Below are positions 1-8,160 of a DNA stretch of 36,812 nucleotides, piece after piece. Position numbers and translations under genes: made by a program. Below the pieces are notes generated by a model, which saw only the letters and a program-made list of their open reading frames with translations, had not been told where the DNA came from and made no database searches. The stretch is from SAR202 cluster bacterium AC-647-P02_OGT_505m (GTDB taxonomy: Bacteria; Chloroflexota; Dehalococcoidia; Lucifugimonadales; UBA826), in assembly GCA_009391195.1 (NCBI GenBank), contig VEXB01000011.1:1-36812 (forward strand), in the 5' to 3' direction. Position 1 is the first letter of the stretch, and each line of letters begins with the position of its first letter.

Positions 1-156
1 CCTGACTTAGATATTTTTGGAGGCGATCCTCACGAAGAATCCGCTCACACTGAGAAGTTCTTCTGGGCCCCTACTTCTGTAAAACTAGGTGACAGTGGGA
101 AAATATATATTACTGAAAGTAACAGGCACAGAGTGCAAATTTACGACAGAGCGTAA
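1..156 (+). CDS. C-terminal end of an NHL-repeat / beta-propeller protein (partial)
   Basis: The frame is open from the first base of the window and ends at TAA (154-156), leaving 51 codons of a gene that starts upstream. The last 20 or so residues contain GKIYITESNRHRVQIYD, the typical consensus of an NHL repeat blade (G-x-I-Y-V-x-D/E-x-x-N-x-R-V-Q-x-F). NHL propellers serve as binding scaffolds or as lyase/lactonase-like enzymes, and which applies here cannot be told from one blade. It ends 40 bases before the thiamine-diphosphate enzyme on the same strand. Confidence 0.7.
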   Translation, partial: PDLDIFGGDPHEESAHTEKFFWAPTSVKLGDSGKIYITESNRHRVQIYDRA

Positions 157-196
157 ATATGAGTTCTTGAGTAATGATGGTTATTAGAGGGATTTG

Positions 197-1861
197 ATGA
201 TAGATGTGGCAACGGGAATAGCAAGAGTTTTACAGCAAGAAGGTATTGGATGGGTATCCACCTTTCCTGTGTGTAAGGTCAACAATGCACTCGGGAAAGA
301 AAACGTGCCAATGATCATGATGAGAGACGACCGATATGCGGTTGCCTTGGCAGATGGATTTTCTCGGGTTACTGCTGGGGCTCAGATTGGAGTTTGTACG
401 GTTCAAGGTGGAGTCAACGCCGCAGGTCTCCAAGTAGCGTATGCGGGTCTAGCGCAGGCTTATGAAGATGGTTCTCCGGTACTTTGTATTACGGACGGAG
501 TTCCAATAGGAAATAGTGAGAATAGTTACTTCGACGTCACGTCTAGTCTCAAGTCAGTGTCAAAATGGTATGGATATATTGATTCTCCTGAGCGTACCCA
601 CGAATTTATGAGAAGAGCATTTACGATGCTTCGTAATGGTTCCCCGGGTCCCGTTGTAATTGCTGTTCCTGACCCGACGGGACAATATGATGAAACTAAG
701 GATCCATACCACCCTGTTGAAAGTTGGAAATATGGCCCAATTAATCAGGATATTTCCCGTGCAATAGATTTACTTTCAGAGGCATCTCATCCAATTTTGT
801 ATGTCGGTGAAGGAGCTGTATATTCGGGAGCTTCTCAGGAACTTTTGAAGTTCGCAGAATTGTCTAACACCCCAGTTGTAACCACCTTAAAAGCGAAAGG
901 AATATTTCCAGAGAATCATGCATTATCTGCTGGGGTTAGAGGCCTTCACACCGCTCATTTTCTTCACACCAGTGACTTGATCATATCGATTGGATCAAGT
1001 CTTTCACCTGGCAGATTCTCTCACGCTATACCAAACGCTGCGGGAAAGAAGATCATCGTTTGCGACATCAACGAGAACAACGTAAACAAGATATATCACA
1101 CGGATCATGCTCTTATTGGCGATGCGAAAATTACCCTACAGGCGCTAATAGAAGAGTTAACCAAAAGAACATCTGGTTCTGGAATAGAAAGAGACAATAT
1201 AGTCGACGAAATTCTTGGGGAAAGACAAAAAGACGAAGCAAAATACCATGATGCTTTGAATTCATCAGAAACGCCCATTAACCCTTACAGGGTATATGCG
1301 GATATTATGAAGGTACTAGACCCTCAAAAATCATTTGTAACGCATGAATCAGGGAATACAAGAGACCAACTTAGTACGGTTTATGAAACTCAGATTCCAA
1401 GAGGATTTCTGGGTTGGGGCAATGTGTCTTCGCTAGGTTTCAGTTTGCCGGCGGCCATGGCAGCAAAAATTGCATATCCGGATAGGTGTTCTGTGGCAGT
1501 TACTGGAGAAGCTGGACTGGGATATATGCTCGGGAACTTGGAGGTTCCGGTAAGGGAAAATATCGGAATCACGGTTATCCATATAAGCAATGGTGGATTT
1601 TCAGGATATGGTCCAGGTTTTTGGGGTGATGGGCATGATCCATATACTCACAAAGTACTTTCATATGAAAACGTGGACATGTCGAAGGTTATCTGTGAAA
1701 TGGGTCTCCACAGTGAGAGAATATACCAACCGGATGACATAGTAGGAGCGATTGAAAGAGCTATGGCAGCGAATGATAAGGGTCAGCCTGCATATATAGA
1801 ATTCGTGTGCATACAGTACCCAGTATATGGATCTTGGGTAAGTGGCTCACATGGTGAATGA
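197..1861 (+). CDS. Thiamine-diphosphate-dependent enzyme, acetolactate synthase-like (COG0028 family), with altered cofactor motifs
   Basis: This 554-residue protein has the three-domain layout of acetolactate synthase and related decarboxylases: an N-terminal pyrimidine-binding domain (about 1-170), a central domain (about 190-320) and a C-terminal pyrophosphate-binding domain (about 370-540). LADGFSR near residue 51 matches the family's ADGYAR element. The activating Glu of the usual R-H-E-x-x-A element appears replaced (RDDRY, residues 43-47). The C-terminal GDG...NN cofactor motif reads GEAG...SNGG. It may therefore act on an unusual substrate or by an altered mechanism, and the exact reaction cannot be assigned. 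I chose the ATG at 197 over the in-frame TTG at 194 because the ribosome site AGAGG (186-190) is then six bases away. No small regulatory subunit (ilvN) lies nearby, which argues against biosynthetic AHAS. Confidence 0.85.
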   Translation: MIDVATGIARVLQQEGIGWVSTFPVCKVNNALGKENVPMIMMRDDRYAVALADGFSRVTAGAQIGVCTVQGGVNAAGLQVAYAGLAQAYEDGSPVLCITDGVPIGNSENSYFDVTSSLKSVSKWYGYIDSPERTHEFMRRAFTMLRNGSPGPVVIAVPDPTGQYDETKDPYHPVESWKYGPINQDISRAIDLLSEASHPILYVGEGAVYSGASQELLKFAELSNTPVVTTLKAKGIFPENHALSAGVRGLHTAHFLHTSDLIISIGSSLSPGRFSHAIPNAAGKKIIVCDINENNVNKIYHTDHALIGDAKITLQALIEELTKRTSGSGIERDNIVDEILGERQKDEAKYHDALNSSETPINPYRVYADIMKVLDPQKSFVTHESGNTRDQLSTVYETQIPRGFLGWGNVSSLGFSLPAAMAAKIAYPDRCSVAVTGEAGLGYMLGNLEVPVRENIGITVIHISNGGFSGYGPGFWGDGHDPYTHKVLSYENVDMSKVICEMGLHSERIYQPDDIVGAIERAMAANDKGQPAYIEFVCIQYPVYGSWVSGSHGE

Positions 1862-1911
1862 GTAACAGTTATATTAAATTGATGTGACGAATCTGGACGG
1901 TGTTGGGTCGA

Positions 1912-2565
1912 TTATTTATTATGAAGTAAGAATTGCTTATATTCTGACACCGGACCCTGAAAAGATAAATTCCCTTCATCAAGATAGATAATATGGTCGC
2001 TAGCTTCTAAAGAATCCCCGTCATGAGAAACCACAATTACGGTTTTACCTTCGTCAGCTAGCCCTCTTAGTATTTTGGAAAATGCTTTTTTACCTTGTTC
2101 ATCTATGTTTGATAGGGGTTCATCTAGCATAATGATATTTTTTTCTTGAGCTAATGCGAAAGCAAACCATGTTCTTTGTTTTTCTCCTTCAGATACATCA
2201 ACAATATTTTTTGCACTGATAGAATCCACGCCACAGATTTCCATTAGGTGAGAGGCACACTGCACTTTAGTTTTTTTATTCATCTTTTGACCATTGAAAC
2301 CCAGAAAAACAATTTCATAAATGGTCAAGAAAGGCGGGCTATCCAAAGACTGAGGTAGATAAGTTATGTTTTTTACAGGGATTTTGGTGGCTTGTCCAGT
2401 ATAGTTTTGGATTTCATCTGCAAATACTTTCAGTAGCGAGGATTTACCAGAGCCGTTTGGTCCGATAATAGTCGTTAAGGATTCTACGGGTATAGTGAAC
2501 GTTATATTTCTTAAAATTACTGATCCATTTAATGACAAACTCAGGTTATTGGCTTCCATATTCAT
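1912..2565 (-). CDS. ABC transporter ATPase of a FecCD/BtuCD-type metal-chelate importer
   Basis: A 217-residue ATP-binding subunit that would power uptake of a siderophore, haem or cobalamin-type compound. Walker A is GPNGSGKSS (35-43), the Q-loop is at LPQS (70-73), the signature is VSEGE (124-128, instead of LSGGQ), Walker B is IIMLDEP (144-150) and the switch His is H181. It is shorter than typical FhuC/FecE (about 255 residues) and lacks the usual C-terminal tail. Its start codon overlaps the permease stop by four bases, so the two are translationally coupled. It is the last gene of the three-gene importer operon on this strand. Confidence 0.9.
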   Translation of the reverse strand: MNMEANNLSLSLNGSVILRNITFTIPVESLTTIIGPNGSGKSSLLKVFADEIQNYTGQATKIPVKNITYLPQSLDSPPFLTIYEIVFLGFNGQKMNKKTKVQCASHLMEICGVDSISAKNIVDVSEGEKQRTWFAFALAQEKNIIMLDEPLSNIDEQGKKAFSKILRGLADEGKTVIVVSHDGDSLEASDHIIYLDEGNLSFQGPVSEYKQFLLHNK

Positions 2566-3542
2566 CGCAGACGAAATGCCAGATACATCATTGTTGGGGC
2601 TCCCACGAGGGTTGTAATTAGTCCGACGGGTATTTCTATAGGTGAAAACAATAAACGAGCCAATTGGTCTGAGGCGATGGCCATTGTGGACCCAATTAGT
2701 GTAGCTCCTATGATTATGTGAAAGGTTGAATGGCCAAATATTCTTCTAGCAATGTGAGGAGAAACCAATCCCACAAATCCAATAATTCCTCCGACATAGA
2801 CCGCCGAACCGGCGAGGATACCTACAAGGGACATGGAAAGGAATCTAGTTGCCACAGGGTTTACACCAAGTGACCTTGATAAGACGTCACCAAGGGTAAT
2901 TATTTGAAACCTGTTATTCAAAATCAACGAGATAAAAATACAAAGGGAAAGTGTAAATAAACAAAACAGAAAACTATTCCAATTACTGGTGGTGAAGGAG
3001 CCTCCTATAAGACCCAGAAGCTGACTAGGGAATACTCGGCCATAGGCGAATAAAGCAGTCCCAATCGCTATTGTGATGGCTCCTAGACCAATTCCAATTA
3101 TGGCTAGTTTGATTGGGGACATTTCCTTATTTGAAACTAATAAGCCTAATAAGACAGAAACTATAAGGGATGCAGCGGTTGCCCCAAGCATAGTCGCAAA
3201 TGTGCCAGCTGATAGTATTCCAGCTGCGATTAATGCCATGAAAATAACAGATCCTCCTCCAATTCCGAACAGATTTGGGTCTCCTAGAGGACTTCGTGTA
3301 GAAATTTGGATAAGGGTTCCAGCTAGGCCTAGACATCCCCCTGCCATCAAGCTAACGCCAATCCTAGGGAGCCTTATATCCCAAACGATTGTGTGGATAA
3401 CGTTGGAGTGATCCTCAGTGAGAAGTTTTAATATTTCTGATGGTGGAGCGTTGCTTGGGCCCGTAAATAAGCCAAGCAACGCCATTATGACGGATACGAT
3501 GAGTAGGCAGGAATATTTGGCAGTCACTCCTATCCTAGACAT
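2562..3542 (-). CDS. FecCD/BtuC-family ABC importer permease
   Basis: A 326-residue, very hydrophobic integral membrane protein matching the FecCD family (usual length 320-350, about ten helices). Diagnostic segments are DIRLPRIGVSLMAGGCLGLAG near residues 55-75, typical of the first periplasmic loop and second helix, and GFVGLVSPHIARRIFG at about 255-270, the conserved segment contacting the ATPase. It forms the translocation channel for a metal-chelate or corrinoid. It starts 12 bases after the binding protein and its stop overlaps the ATPase start, so all three form one transcription unit. The substrate is unknown. Confidence 0.92.
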   Translation of the reverse strand: MSRIGVTAKYSCLLIVSVIMALLGLFTGPSNAPPSEILKLLTEDHSNVIHTIVWDIRLPRIGVSLMAGGCLGLAGTLIQISTRSPLGDPNLFGIGGGSVIFMALIAAGILSAGTFATMLGATAASLIVSVLLGLLVSNKEMSPIKLAIIGIGLGAITIAIGTALFAYGRVFPSQLLGLIGGSFTTSNWNSFLFCLFTLSLCIFISLILNNRFQIITLGDVLSRSLGVNPVATRFLSMSLVGILAGSAVYVGGIIGFVGLVSPHIARRIFGHSTFHIIIGATLIGSTMAIASDQLARLLFSPIEIPVGLITTLVGAPTMMYLAFRLR

Positions 3543-3554
3543 CTAATAAATCTG

Positions 3555-4673
3555 CTACCTCTTGATACGTTCTTTGAGAAATTCTATCGCTTCGATTACC
3601 CTCGGTCCTGGGGCTTGTAAAAAGAGATTAACATCTGCTTCAATCACGTTTCCAGATTGTATCGCTTTTAATCTAGCGAATGGAGGTATCTGCTTTATTG
3701 TTTCTGATAGCCGAGGTGCCGGCTTAGGCGCAGGGGTAATTGTAACTATAAAGTCAGGGTTTGCCATAAGAATAGCCTCTGGTCCCATGATTGCGAATCC
3801 TGGGTATGGACCAGAATCTGGTAATCCGGCCGCCTTGTTGATTAGACCGATTTCAGTAGCGATTAGTCCCGTGTATGATTCCGGACGGGCAGCATAAAGG
3901 TTCCTGTCATGGTCAGATATGAGTAGCAACACACTTCCACTGTTATAAGTTTTAGCTATGGAGAGCCTGGACAACATCCCCGAAATTTCTGTTCGAGCTG
4001 TGAGTTCTTTATCAATAATTTTCCCAACTTTGAGGATGTTTTCGGTGATGTCGTCAACTGTTTCTACTTTTATTGCCATGACTCTTAAATTTGCCTGCTT
4101 CAAGATTGGGATAAATCTTGCCTGAGTAAGGGCTTCAATTATCACTAGGTCTGGTTGAGCATTTATCAACGCTTCAATCGAAGGATTGTAAGCACTGCCT
4201 ACATGCGGTAGCGTTTGAACCTCCTCAGGAAAATTAGAGGCGCGATCCCGAATTACTGCAGTCCCCCCAGCAGCATAGAGTATTTCCGTTGCTGATGGAC
4301 TTATGGTGGCTATTTTCTTTGGTACGGTATCGAAGGACAACTTTTGCCCCAGATTGTCGATAATAGTGATCGAGTTCGCCAGTGGTAATTCTATGAGTAC
4401 GGTTTCTTTTTTAGCCTTGGTAACAGACTCTGAATTCGTTATCACCGCAGGTAACGGAGGTTCAGCAGGAGATGGTGCGGCTGGAGGTAAAGGCAATTTT
4501 GCTGTTGTCTGAATTACTGTGGCGAGGCTGGCGGGTGTAGCAGGGCTGGCAGCTAATGGAAGAGCAGGTTCGGCTGGCTCAATTGCATCTGATGAAGAAC
4601 AACTAATTGATGTCACCATACAAATTGCGGATAAGAGAAAAATGGATACTATATTTAGCTTCTTTAAAGACAT
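3555..4673 (-). CDS. Substrate-binding lipoprotein of a metal-chelate/cobalamin-type ABC importer (COG0614)
   Basis: A 372-residue exported binding protein. The N-terminus has a hydrophobic signal segment and a lipobox ending at Cys25 (SISC). It is followed by an unusual Ala/Pro-rich linker to about residue 75, then a two-lobed COG0614 fold from about residue 100 to the end. Recognisable elements are KKIATISPSATEILYAAG, the start of the first lobe, and NPSIEALINAQPDLVIIEA, the family's 'sxExilalkPDLVi' element. It probably captures an iron-siderophore, haem or corrinoid outside the membrane and hands it to the adjacent permease. A related but distinct binding protein is cut by the other end of the window (36193-36812). 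I saw no B12-box sequence upstream to assign cobalamin. Confidence 0.88.
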   Translation of the reverse strand: MSLKKLNIVSIFLLSAICMVTSISCSSSDAIEPAEPALPLAASPATPASLATVIQTTAKLPLPPAAPSPAEPPLPAVITNSESVTKAKKETVLIELPLANSITIIDNLGQKLSFDTVPKKIATISPSATEILYAAGGTAVIRDRASNFPEEVQTLPHVGSAYNPSIEALINAQPDLVIIEALTQARFIPILKQANLRVMAIKVETVDDITENILKVGKIIDKELTARTEISGMLSRLSIAKTYNSGSVLLLISDHDRNLYAARPESYTGLIATEIGLINKAAGLPDSGPYPGFAIMGPEAILMANPDFIVTITPAPKPAPRLSETIKQIPPFARLKAIQSGNVIEADVNLFLQAPGPRVIEAIEFLKERIKR

Positions 4674-4766
4674 CGTTAACCTGGGTTACTCCTTTGTGTT
4701 ACGGTCTGGATTTATGGATCAGATCGGAGACAATATTTATCTGCGCCGTGGATTGATACGGATCCG

Positions 4767-4826
4767 ATATTAATTATCACAAGGTTTCAATCTTTTATTA
4801 AATGGAGTCCTTGTGATAATTAATAT
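4767..4826. repeat. 18-bp perfect inverted repeat (stem-loop, 24-nt loop)
   Basis: The arms at 4767-4784 and 4809-4826 are perfectly complementary over 18 bases, beginning ATATTAATTATC. The intervening 24 bases are AT-rich. There is no T-run after the stem on either strand, so it does not look like a plain intrinsic terminator. It sits about 95 bases upstream of the binding-protein gene read on the minus strand, where it could be a leader hairpin or an operator. Confidence 0.75.
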
Positions 4827-4894
4827 TCATTCAATGAATGATGTTGGTTTCAGTGAGCATCTTTTTACTCTTCATCTGAAATAAAACTGGATAG

Positions 4895-5042
4895 AGTTTC
4901 CCCTATAAGAGCGGGAGCAATAATTGCTATTGTTGTTTGAGAAGGGAATCGCAGGTGATTCAGTCAGCGTGGATAGATTAATCACGTTTGAAATACTGAC
5001 GTCCTACCTTTGTCCCGTGCTCCCGCTCTTATAGGGGAAACT
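4895..5042. repeat. 148-bp element bounded by 25-bp perfect inverted repeats
   Basis: The arms 4895-4919 and 5018-5042 are exact reverse complements. They contain the core CCCCTATAAGAGCGGGAGC and flank 98 bases. The internal part can itself pair locally (GAATC with GATTC around 4950, CGTG with CACG around 4970-4985), so the element could fold into a branched structure. The right arm ends three bases before the stop of the iron-binding protein gene. The size and perfect termini suggest a non-autonomous mobile (MITE-like) element or a structured repeat. No clear target-site duplication was seen. Confidence 0.7.
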
Positions 5043-5045
5043 AAA

Positions 5046-6200
5046 TTAATCGAGCATGCCCAGTTCCTTGAATATCTCCTGCGTGCCTTCTAAATCAGAC
5101 AGATCTTCCATACTTAAGGCGGGTATGTTTAGCTCGGCGAATGTTGGCAGGAACTTATGAGTTTTTACGCCATCCACTACTGGATACTCGTAAATCTGCC
5201 CTGTGAAATATTGCTGAGCGACTTTTGAGGTCATGAACTTCAAGAATTTTTCAGCATTCTCTTTGTTTGGTGCAGTGTTCAGTATGCCTGCTCCAGCGAC
5301 CATAACTAGGCTGCCTGGACCTCCGTTACTGAGGTAAAGGTTTCGGGCGTTAAAAGTGTCACCTTCTTCTGCCACAAACCTGTGCAGGTAGTAGTGGTTA
5401 ACGAGTCCAATATTTATTTCTTCTGAAGCCGCTGCAGCAACCTGTGGGGTGTTTTTTGGGTAGACAAGTGGATCATTCGCTAGCATGTCCTGAAGCCAGG
5501 TTTTGGTCTTGTCTTCGCCCCAAGCTATCCTCATACCTGTGATCATTGTCTGAAACGAGCTATTTGTGGGGGCCCAACCTATTTTGCCTTTCCACTTAGG
5601 ATCTGTCAGGTCTTCCAGGGAGGCTGGTAATTCATCTGCAGATAAGCTTCCAGAATATACTAATGTTCGGGCTCTTCCCGACAATCCAACCCACGTTTGA
5701 TCAGCTGGTTTTGCCCAGTCCGCTACCGGGTCTGTTATATCTGTTGAAAGTCGATCTAATCTTCCAGCTGCAGATAGGAATCCTAGTCCACCCGGGTCCT
5801 GAGCGAAAAATATGTCCGCTGGGCTGTTATTGCCTTCCTCTAAAATCATTGCGGCAATAGGGAAGGTTTTGTCATATTTAACTCTTACGTCTATTCCTGT
5901 GGCGTCTTCAAACTGTTCGACTATGGCGCCAACCAGACTCTCTTTTCTACCTGAATACAAAACTAGTTCCCCAGGGTCTTTTTCTACTTCAACAGTGACT
6001 TCGACTTCTTTGATGACCTCGACTGGTACTTCCTTCTCTACCACTTTCACAACTTCGGTTTCGACGATTCTGTCGACGGGTACCTCTACTATTTCAGAAG
6101 AGCATGAGGATGCGGTGAAAGTAACTACCAATGCAGCTACGAGCATGATGCCCATGAGGATCAACATACGTGGATTAAAAATCCTAAACTGATTGTCCAT
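5046..6200 (-). CDS. FbpA-like iron(III)-binding lipoprotein of an ABC transporter
   Basis: A periplasmic-type iron-binding protein of the FbpA/AfuA class. From ELVLYSGRKESLV onward it follows the family, including the YY pair in NHYYLHRF that in FbpA supplies the iron-ligating tyrosines. The N-terminus has a signal segment with lipobox Cys (TASSC, 33 residues from the chosen start). It is followed by a V/E/K-rich linker (EVPVDRIVETEVV... to about residue 75), a hallmark of Chloroflexota lipoproteins. I prefer the ATG at 6200: it gives a normal signal peptide and has AAAGGA upstream. An earlier in-frame ATG at 6254 adds 18 residues and has no ribosome site. No permease or ATPase genes are adjacent, so its partners must be elsewhere. 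Confidence 0.88.
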   Translation of the reverse strand: MDNQFRIFNPRMLILMGIMLVAALVVTFTASSCSSEIVEVPVDRIVETEVVKVVEKEVPVEVIKEVEVTVEVEKDPGELVLYSGRKESLVGAIVEQFEDATGIDVRVKYDKTFPIAAMILEEGNNSPADIFFAQDPGGLGFLSAAGRLDRLSTDITDPVADWAKPADQTWVGLSGRARTLVYSGSLSADELPASLEDLTDPKWKGKIGWAPTNSSFQTMITGMRIAWGEDKTKTWLQDMLANDPLVYPKNTPQVAAAASEEINIGLVNHYYLHRFVAEEGDTFNARNLYLSNGGPGSLVMVAGAGILNTAPNKENAEKFLKFMTSKVAQQYFTGQIYEYPVVDGVKTHKFLPTFAELNIPALSMEDLSDLEGTQEIFKELGMLD

Positions 6201-6254
6201 TGACCTAAATATCCTTTCTTTAGTTACAGCGGAATATGCACGGAAAATGTTCAT

Positions 6255-6660
6255 ACTTATAATCTAAGTTAGTACATACTAAGTTATAGGAAAAGGATAT
6301 GCAATATATAGCATAAAGAAAGTTGATCATGTTGGTAATAAATTATTCTTCAGGAAATTAAATTTTATAGTATTAAGAGAATTCATAAGGGGTAAAGATA
6401 ATTAATAAGAATATGGGAAAGACTAAACTTATCGGATATTTCTATTTTATTGCATAATAATATTTATTGAAAACTAGAGTTAAAAAACATAAATACACTG
6501 CGATATTGAAAAAGTTACGCAAGAAATAGTGTTAATTATTATGATATGAAATTCATATGCTAATTAAAAAACAATGTATAGAAATACCCGGTTACTTAGT
6601 GTGTAGGCACTAACTTAATATGCTCTTACTTACTAATGGATTAATAAGAAGAAGTGATAG
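6255..6660. other. AT-rich intergenic region, 406 bases
   Basis: No supported gene was seen on either strand. The part closest to the iron-binding protein holds the palindrome/direct-repeat cluster described separately. The remainder is very AT-rich with scattered TATAAT-like hexamers that cannot be ranked by eye. Confidence 0.5.
6264..6286. promoter_or_regulatory. Candidate operator upstream of the iron-binding protein gene
   Basis: Two direct copies of CTAAGTTA (6264-6271 and 6279-6286) lie 15 bases apart. They overlap a palindrome TTAGTA-CA-TACTAA (6269-6282). The palindrome is about 70 bases before the preferred start of the FbpA-like gene, a usual place for a metal-dependent repressor. 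The half-sites faintly recall DtxR/IdeR boxes, but no regulator is known here, so this is inference. Confidence 0.35.
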
Positions 6661-7932
6661 CTAAGATCGAGGTAAAGGATCATCTAAGGTGAGCAACAGA
6701 ATAAAACCAGGTGCGGTGAGGGCCGAAATTATATAAAAGCCTGTTTCATAGCTATATTGGTCTGCGCAGTATCCGACTATTAGGGGGCCTATAACCATGC
6801 CCACCATAGCTATACTTTGGGATGTGCCCATGATTGATGCAAATGCTGTTCGACCGAAATAGTCTCCTCTCATGGATGTTAGGACGGGTGTCCTAGCACC
6901 CCAAGACAGGCCTTGAATGATGGCATATACAACAATATGGAGCGTAGAAGTAGCGAGAGCAAGAATAATTATAGCTAAGGTATGTCCGAGTACAGTGAAA
7001 GCGGCCAATTTTCGTTTCTGGAATTTGTCTGCCAATATCCCCCCACCCAGCTGTCCTATCATGTTTATGGAAGTTAATAACATTACGGCAAATGCGGCGG
7101 AGGTTTTGGAAAATCCGAGGGAATTTTCCAGGTAAGGAACTTGATGAATACCTGTCGAAGACACAACAAGCAGCGCTTGTGCATGGGCCACAGATATAAC
7201 CCAAAATGTTTTTGTTTTAAGAGCATTTACAAGGGTAAAGTTTTCGGTTCCAACTAATTGGGTATTTTTCGTACCAGTTCTGAGAATATTGGGAGTGGTT
7301 GGTCTGTTCCTGTTCTCATTTTTTTGAGCTCCGTCTGGTAAATAACCGTAAGGTTCAGGACTGGATCTTACAAAAATGGAAACTATCCCACCGACAATTG
7401 CTACGAATATTCCAGTTGTAAATGCTACTGATTGCCAGGTGAAGTTGTTCAACCCAAAGGCTAGTAATGGCGGAAATATCACACCACCAATGCCCAGACC
7501 TAGCATGGCAAATCCAATTGCCTTAGCTCGGTTTTTAAAGAACCAGTTGTTTATGCTGGTCATGACTGCTATAAACCCAGGGGGATCAGCTCCCGTGGCC
7601 AACGCCACGAAACCTAAGTAGAACACTATTACAGAATTGGCCTGGCTTATTATCACGTATCCTAGCCCAAATATAATGAATCCTATAAACATCACAAGTC
7701 TAGGCCCAAATTTTTGGATCAAGTATCCGAGAAATGGTCCAAGAATAGAGCTTTCAAGTCGAGACACCGCGTATGCCCCGGAGAGTATAGTTCGACTCCA
7801 ACCGAAGTGAGTTCTTATTGGCTCAAAGAAAAACCCGAATCCGGTAAAGAAAAGTCCACTCGATAGGGCCGTAGCTACGCAGCCTGCTACTACGATCCAC
7901 CACCCATAAAATATCGTACGTCTAGCTCGCAT
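6661..7932 (-). CDS. MFS transporter, OFA/monocarboxylate-type
   Basis: A 423-residue major-facilitator protein with twelve predicted hydrophobic segments. It starts with the FYGWW-IVVAG element and the helix 1-2 segment HFGWSRTILSGAYAVSRLE that mark the oxalate/formate-antiporter and monocarboxylate-carrier branch. A loop of about 45 polar residues separates the two halves. It probably moves a small organic acid. It is a clear paralog of the carrier at 31576-32859 (same length, same N-terminal motif, and near the C-terminus R-G-[DE]-Y-F-G-R in both). It is divergent from the enolase-superfamily pair, which suggests it imports their sugar-acid or carboxylate substrate. Confidence 0.9.
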   Translation of the reverse strand: MRARRTIFYGWWIVVAGCVATALSSGLFFTGFGFFFEPIRTHFGWSRTILSGAYAVSRLESSILGPFLGYLIQKFGPRLVMFIGFIIFGLGYVIISQANSVIVFYLGFVALATGADPPGFIAVMTSINNWFFKNRAKAIGFAMLGLGIGGVIFPPLLAFGLNNFTWQSVAFTTGIFVAIVGGIVSIFVRSSPEPYGYLPDGAQKNENRNRPTTPNILRTGTKNTQLVGTENFTLVNALKTKTFWVISVAHAQALLVVSSTGIHQVPYLENSLGFSKTSAAFAVMLLTSINMIGQLGGGILADKFQKRKLAAFTVLGHTLAIIILALATSTLHIVVYAIIQGLSWGARTPVLTSMRGDYFGRTAFASIMGTSQSIAMVGMVIGPLIVGYCADQYSYETGFYIISALTAPGFILLLTLDDPLPRS

Positions 7933-8160
7933 TGTGAGTTATAAATTCTCGCTTGTAATTTTTGAACACGATGAGATGTTTACCACATATTGAATCAATT
8001 CACATCTTGTTATCGACGTCTATAAGCAGAAAATAGTGCTTGAGTAAATTGGGGATATACTACTCATCAGTAGCAGGTTGCTTTGCGGCTCACTAGTTCA
8101 GTCGAATTGCGATCAAGTGAAATTACAGTGAAAAAATATCAACTTATGTAAGGCCTGGGC

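Larger units (their letters stand above)
4674..5045. other. Intergenic region rich in inverted repeats
   Basis: These 372 bases separate two minus-strand transport genes and hold no convincing reading frame. Two long perfect inverted repeats are listed separately (4767-4826 and 4895-5042), plus a small near-palindrome at 4825-4839 (7-base arms around one base). The promoter for the binding protein at 4673 should lie in the part nearest that gene. I did not recognise a cobalamin or other riboswitch. Confidence 0.6.

Noticed and set aside
4674-4900. Cobalamin riboswitch upstream of the metal-chelate importer
   Set aside because: I looked for the conserved B12-box sequence on the minus strand and did not find it; only the 18-bp stem-loop is evident.
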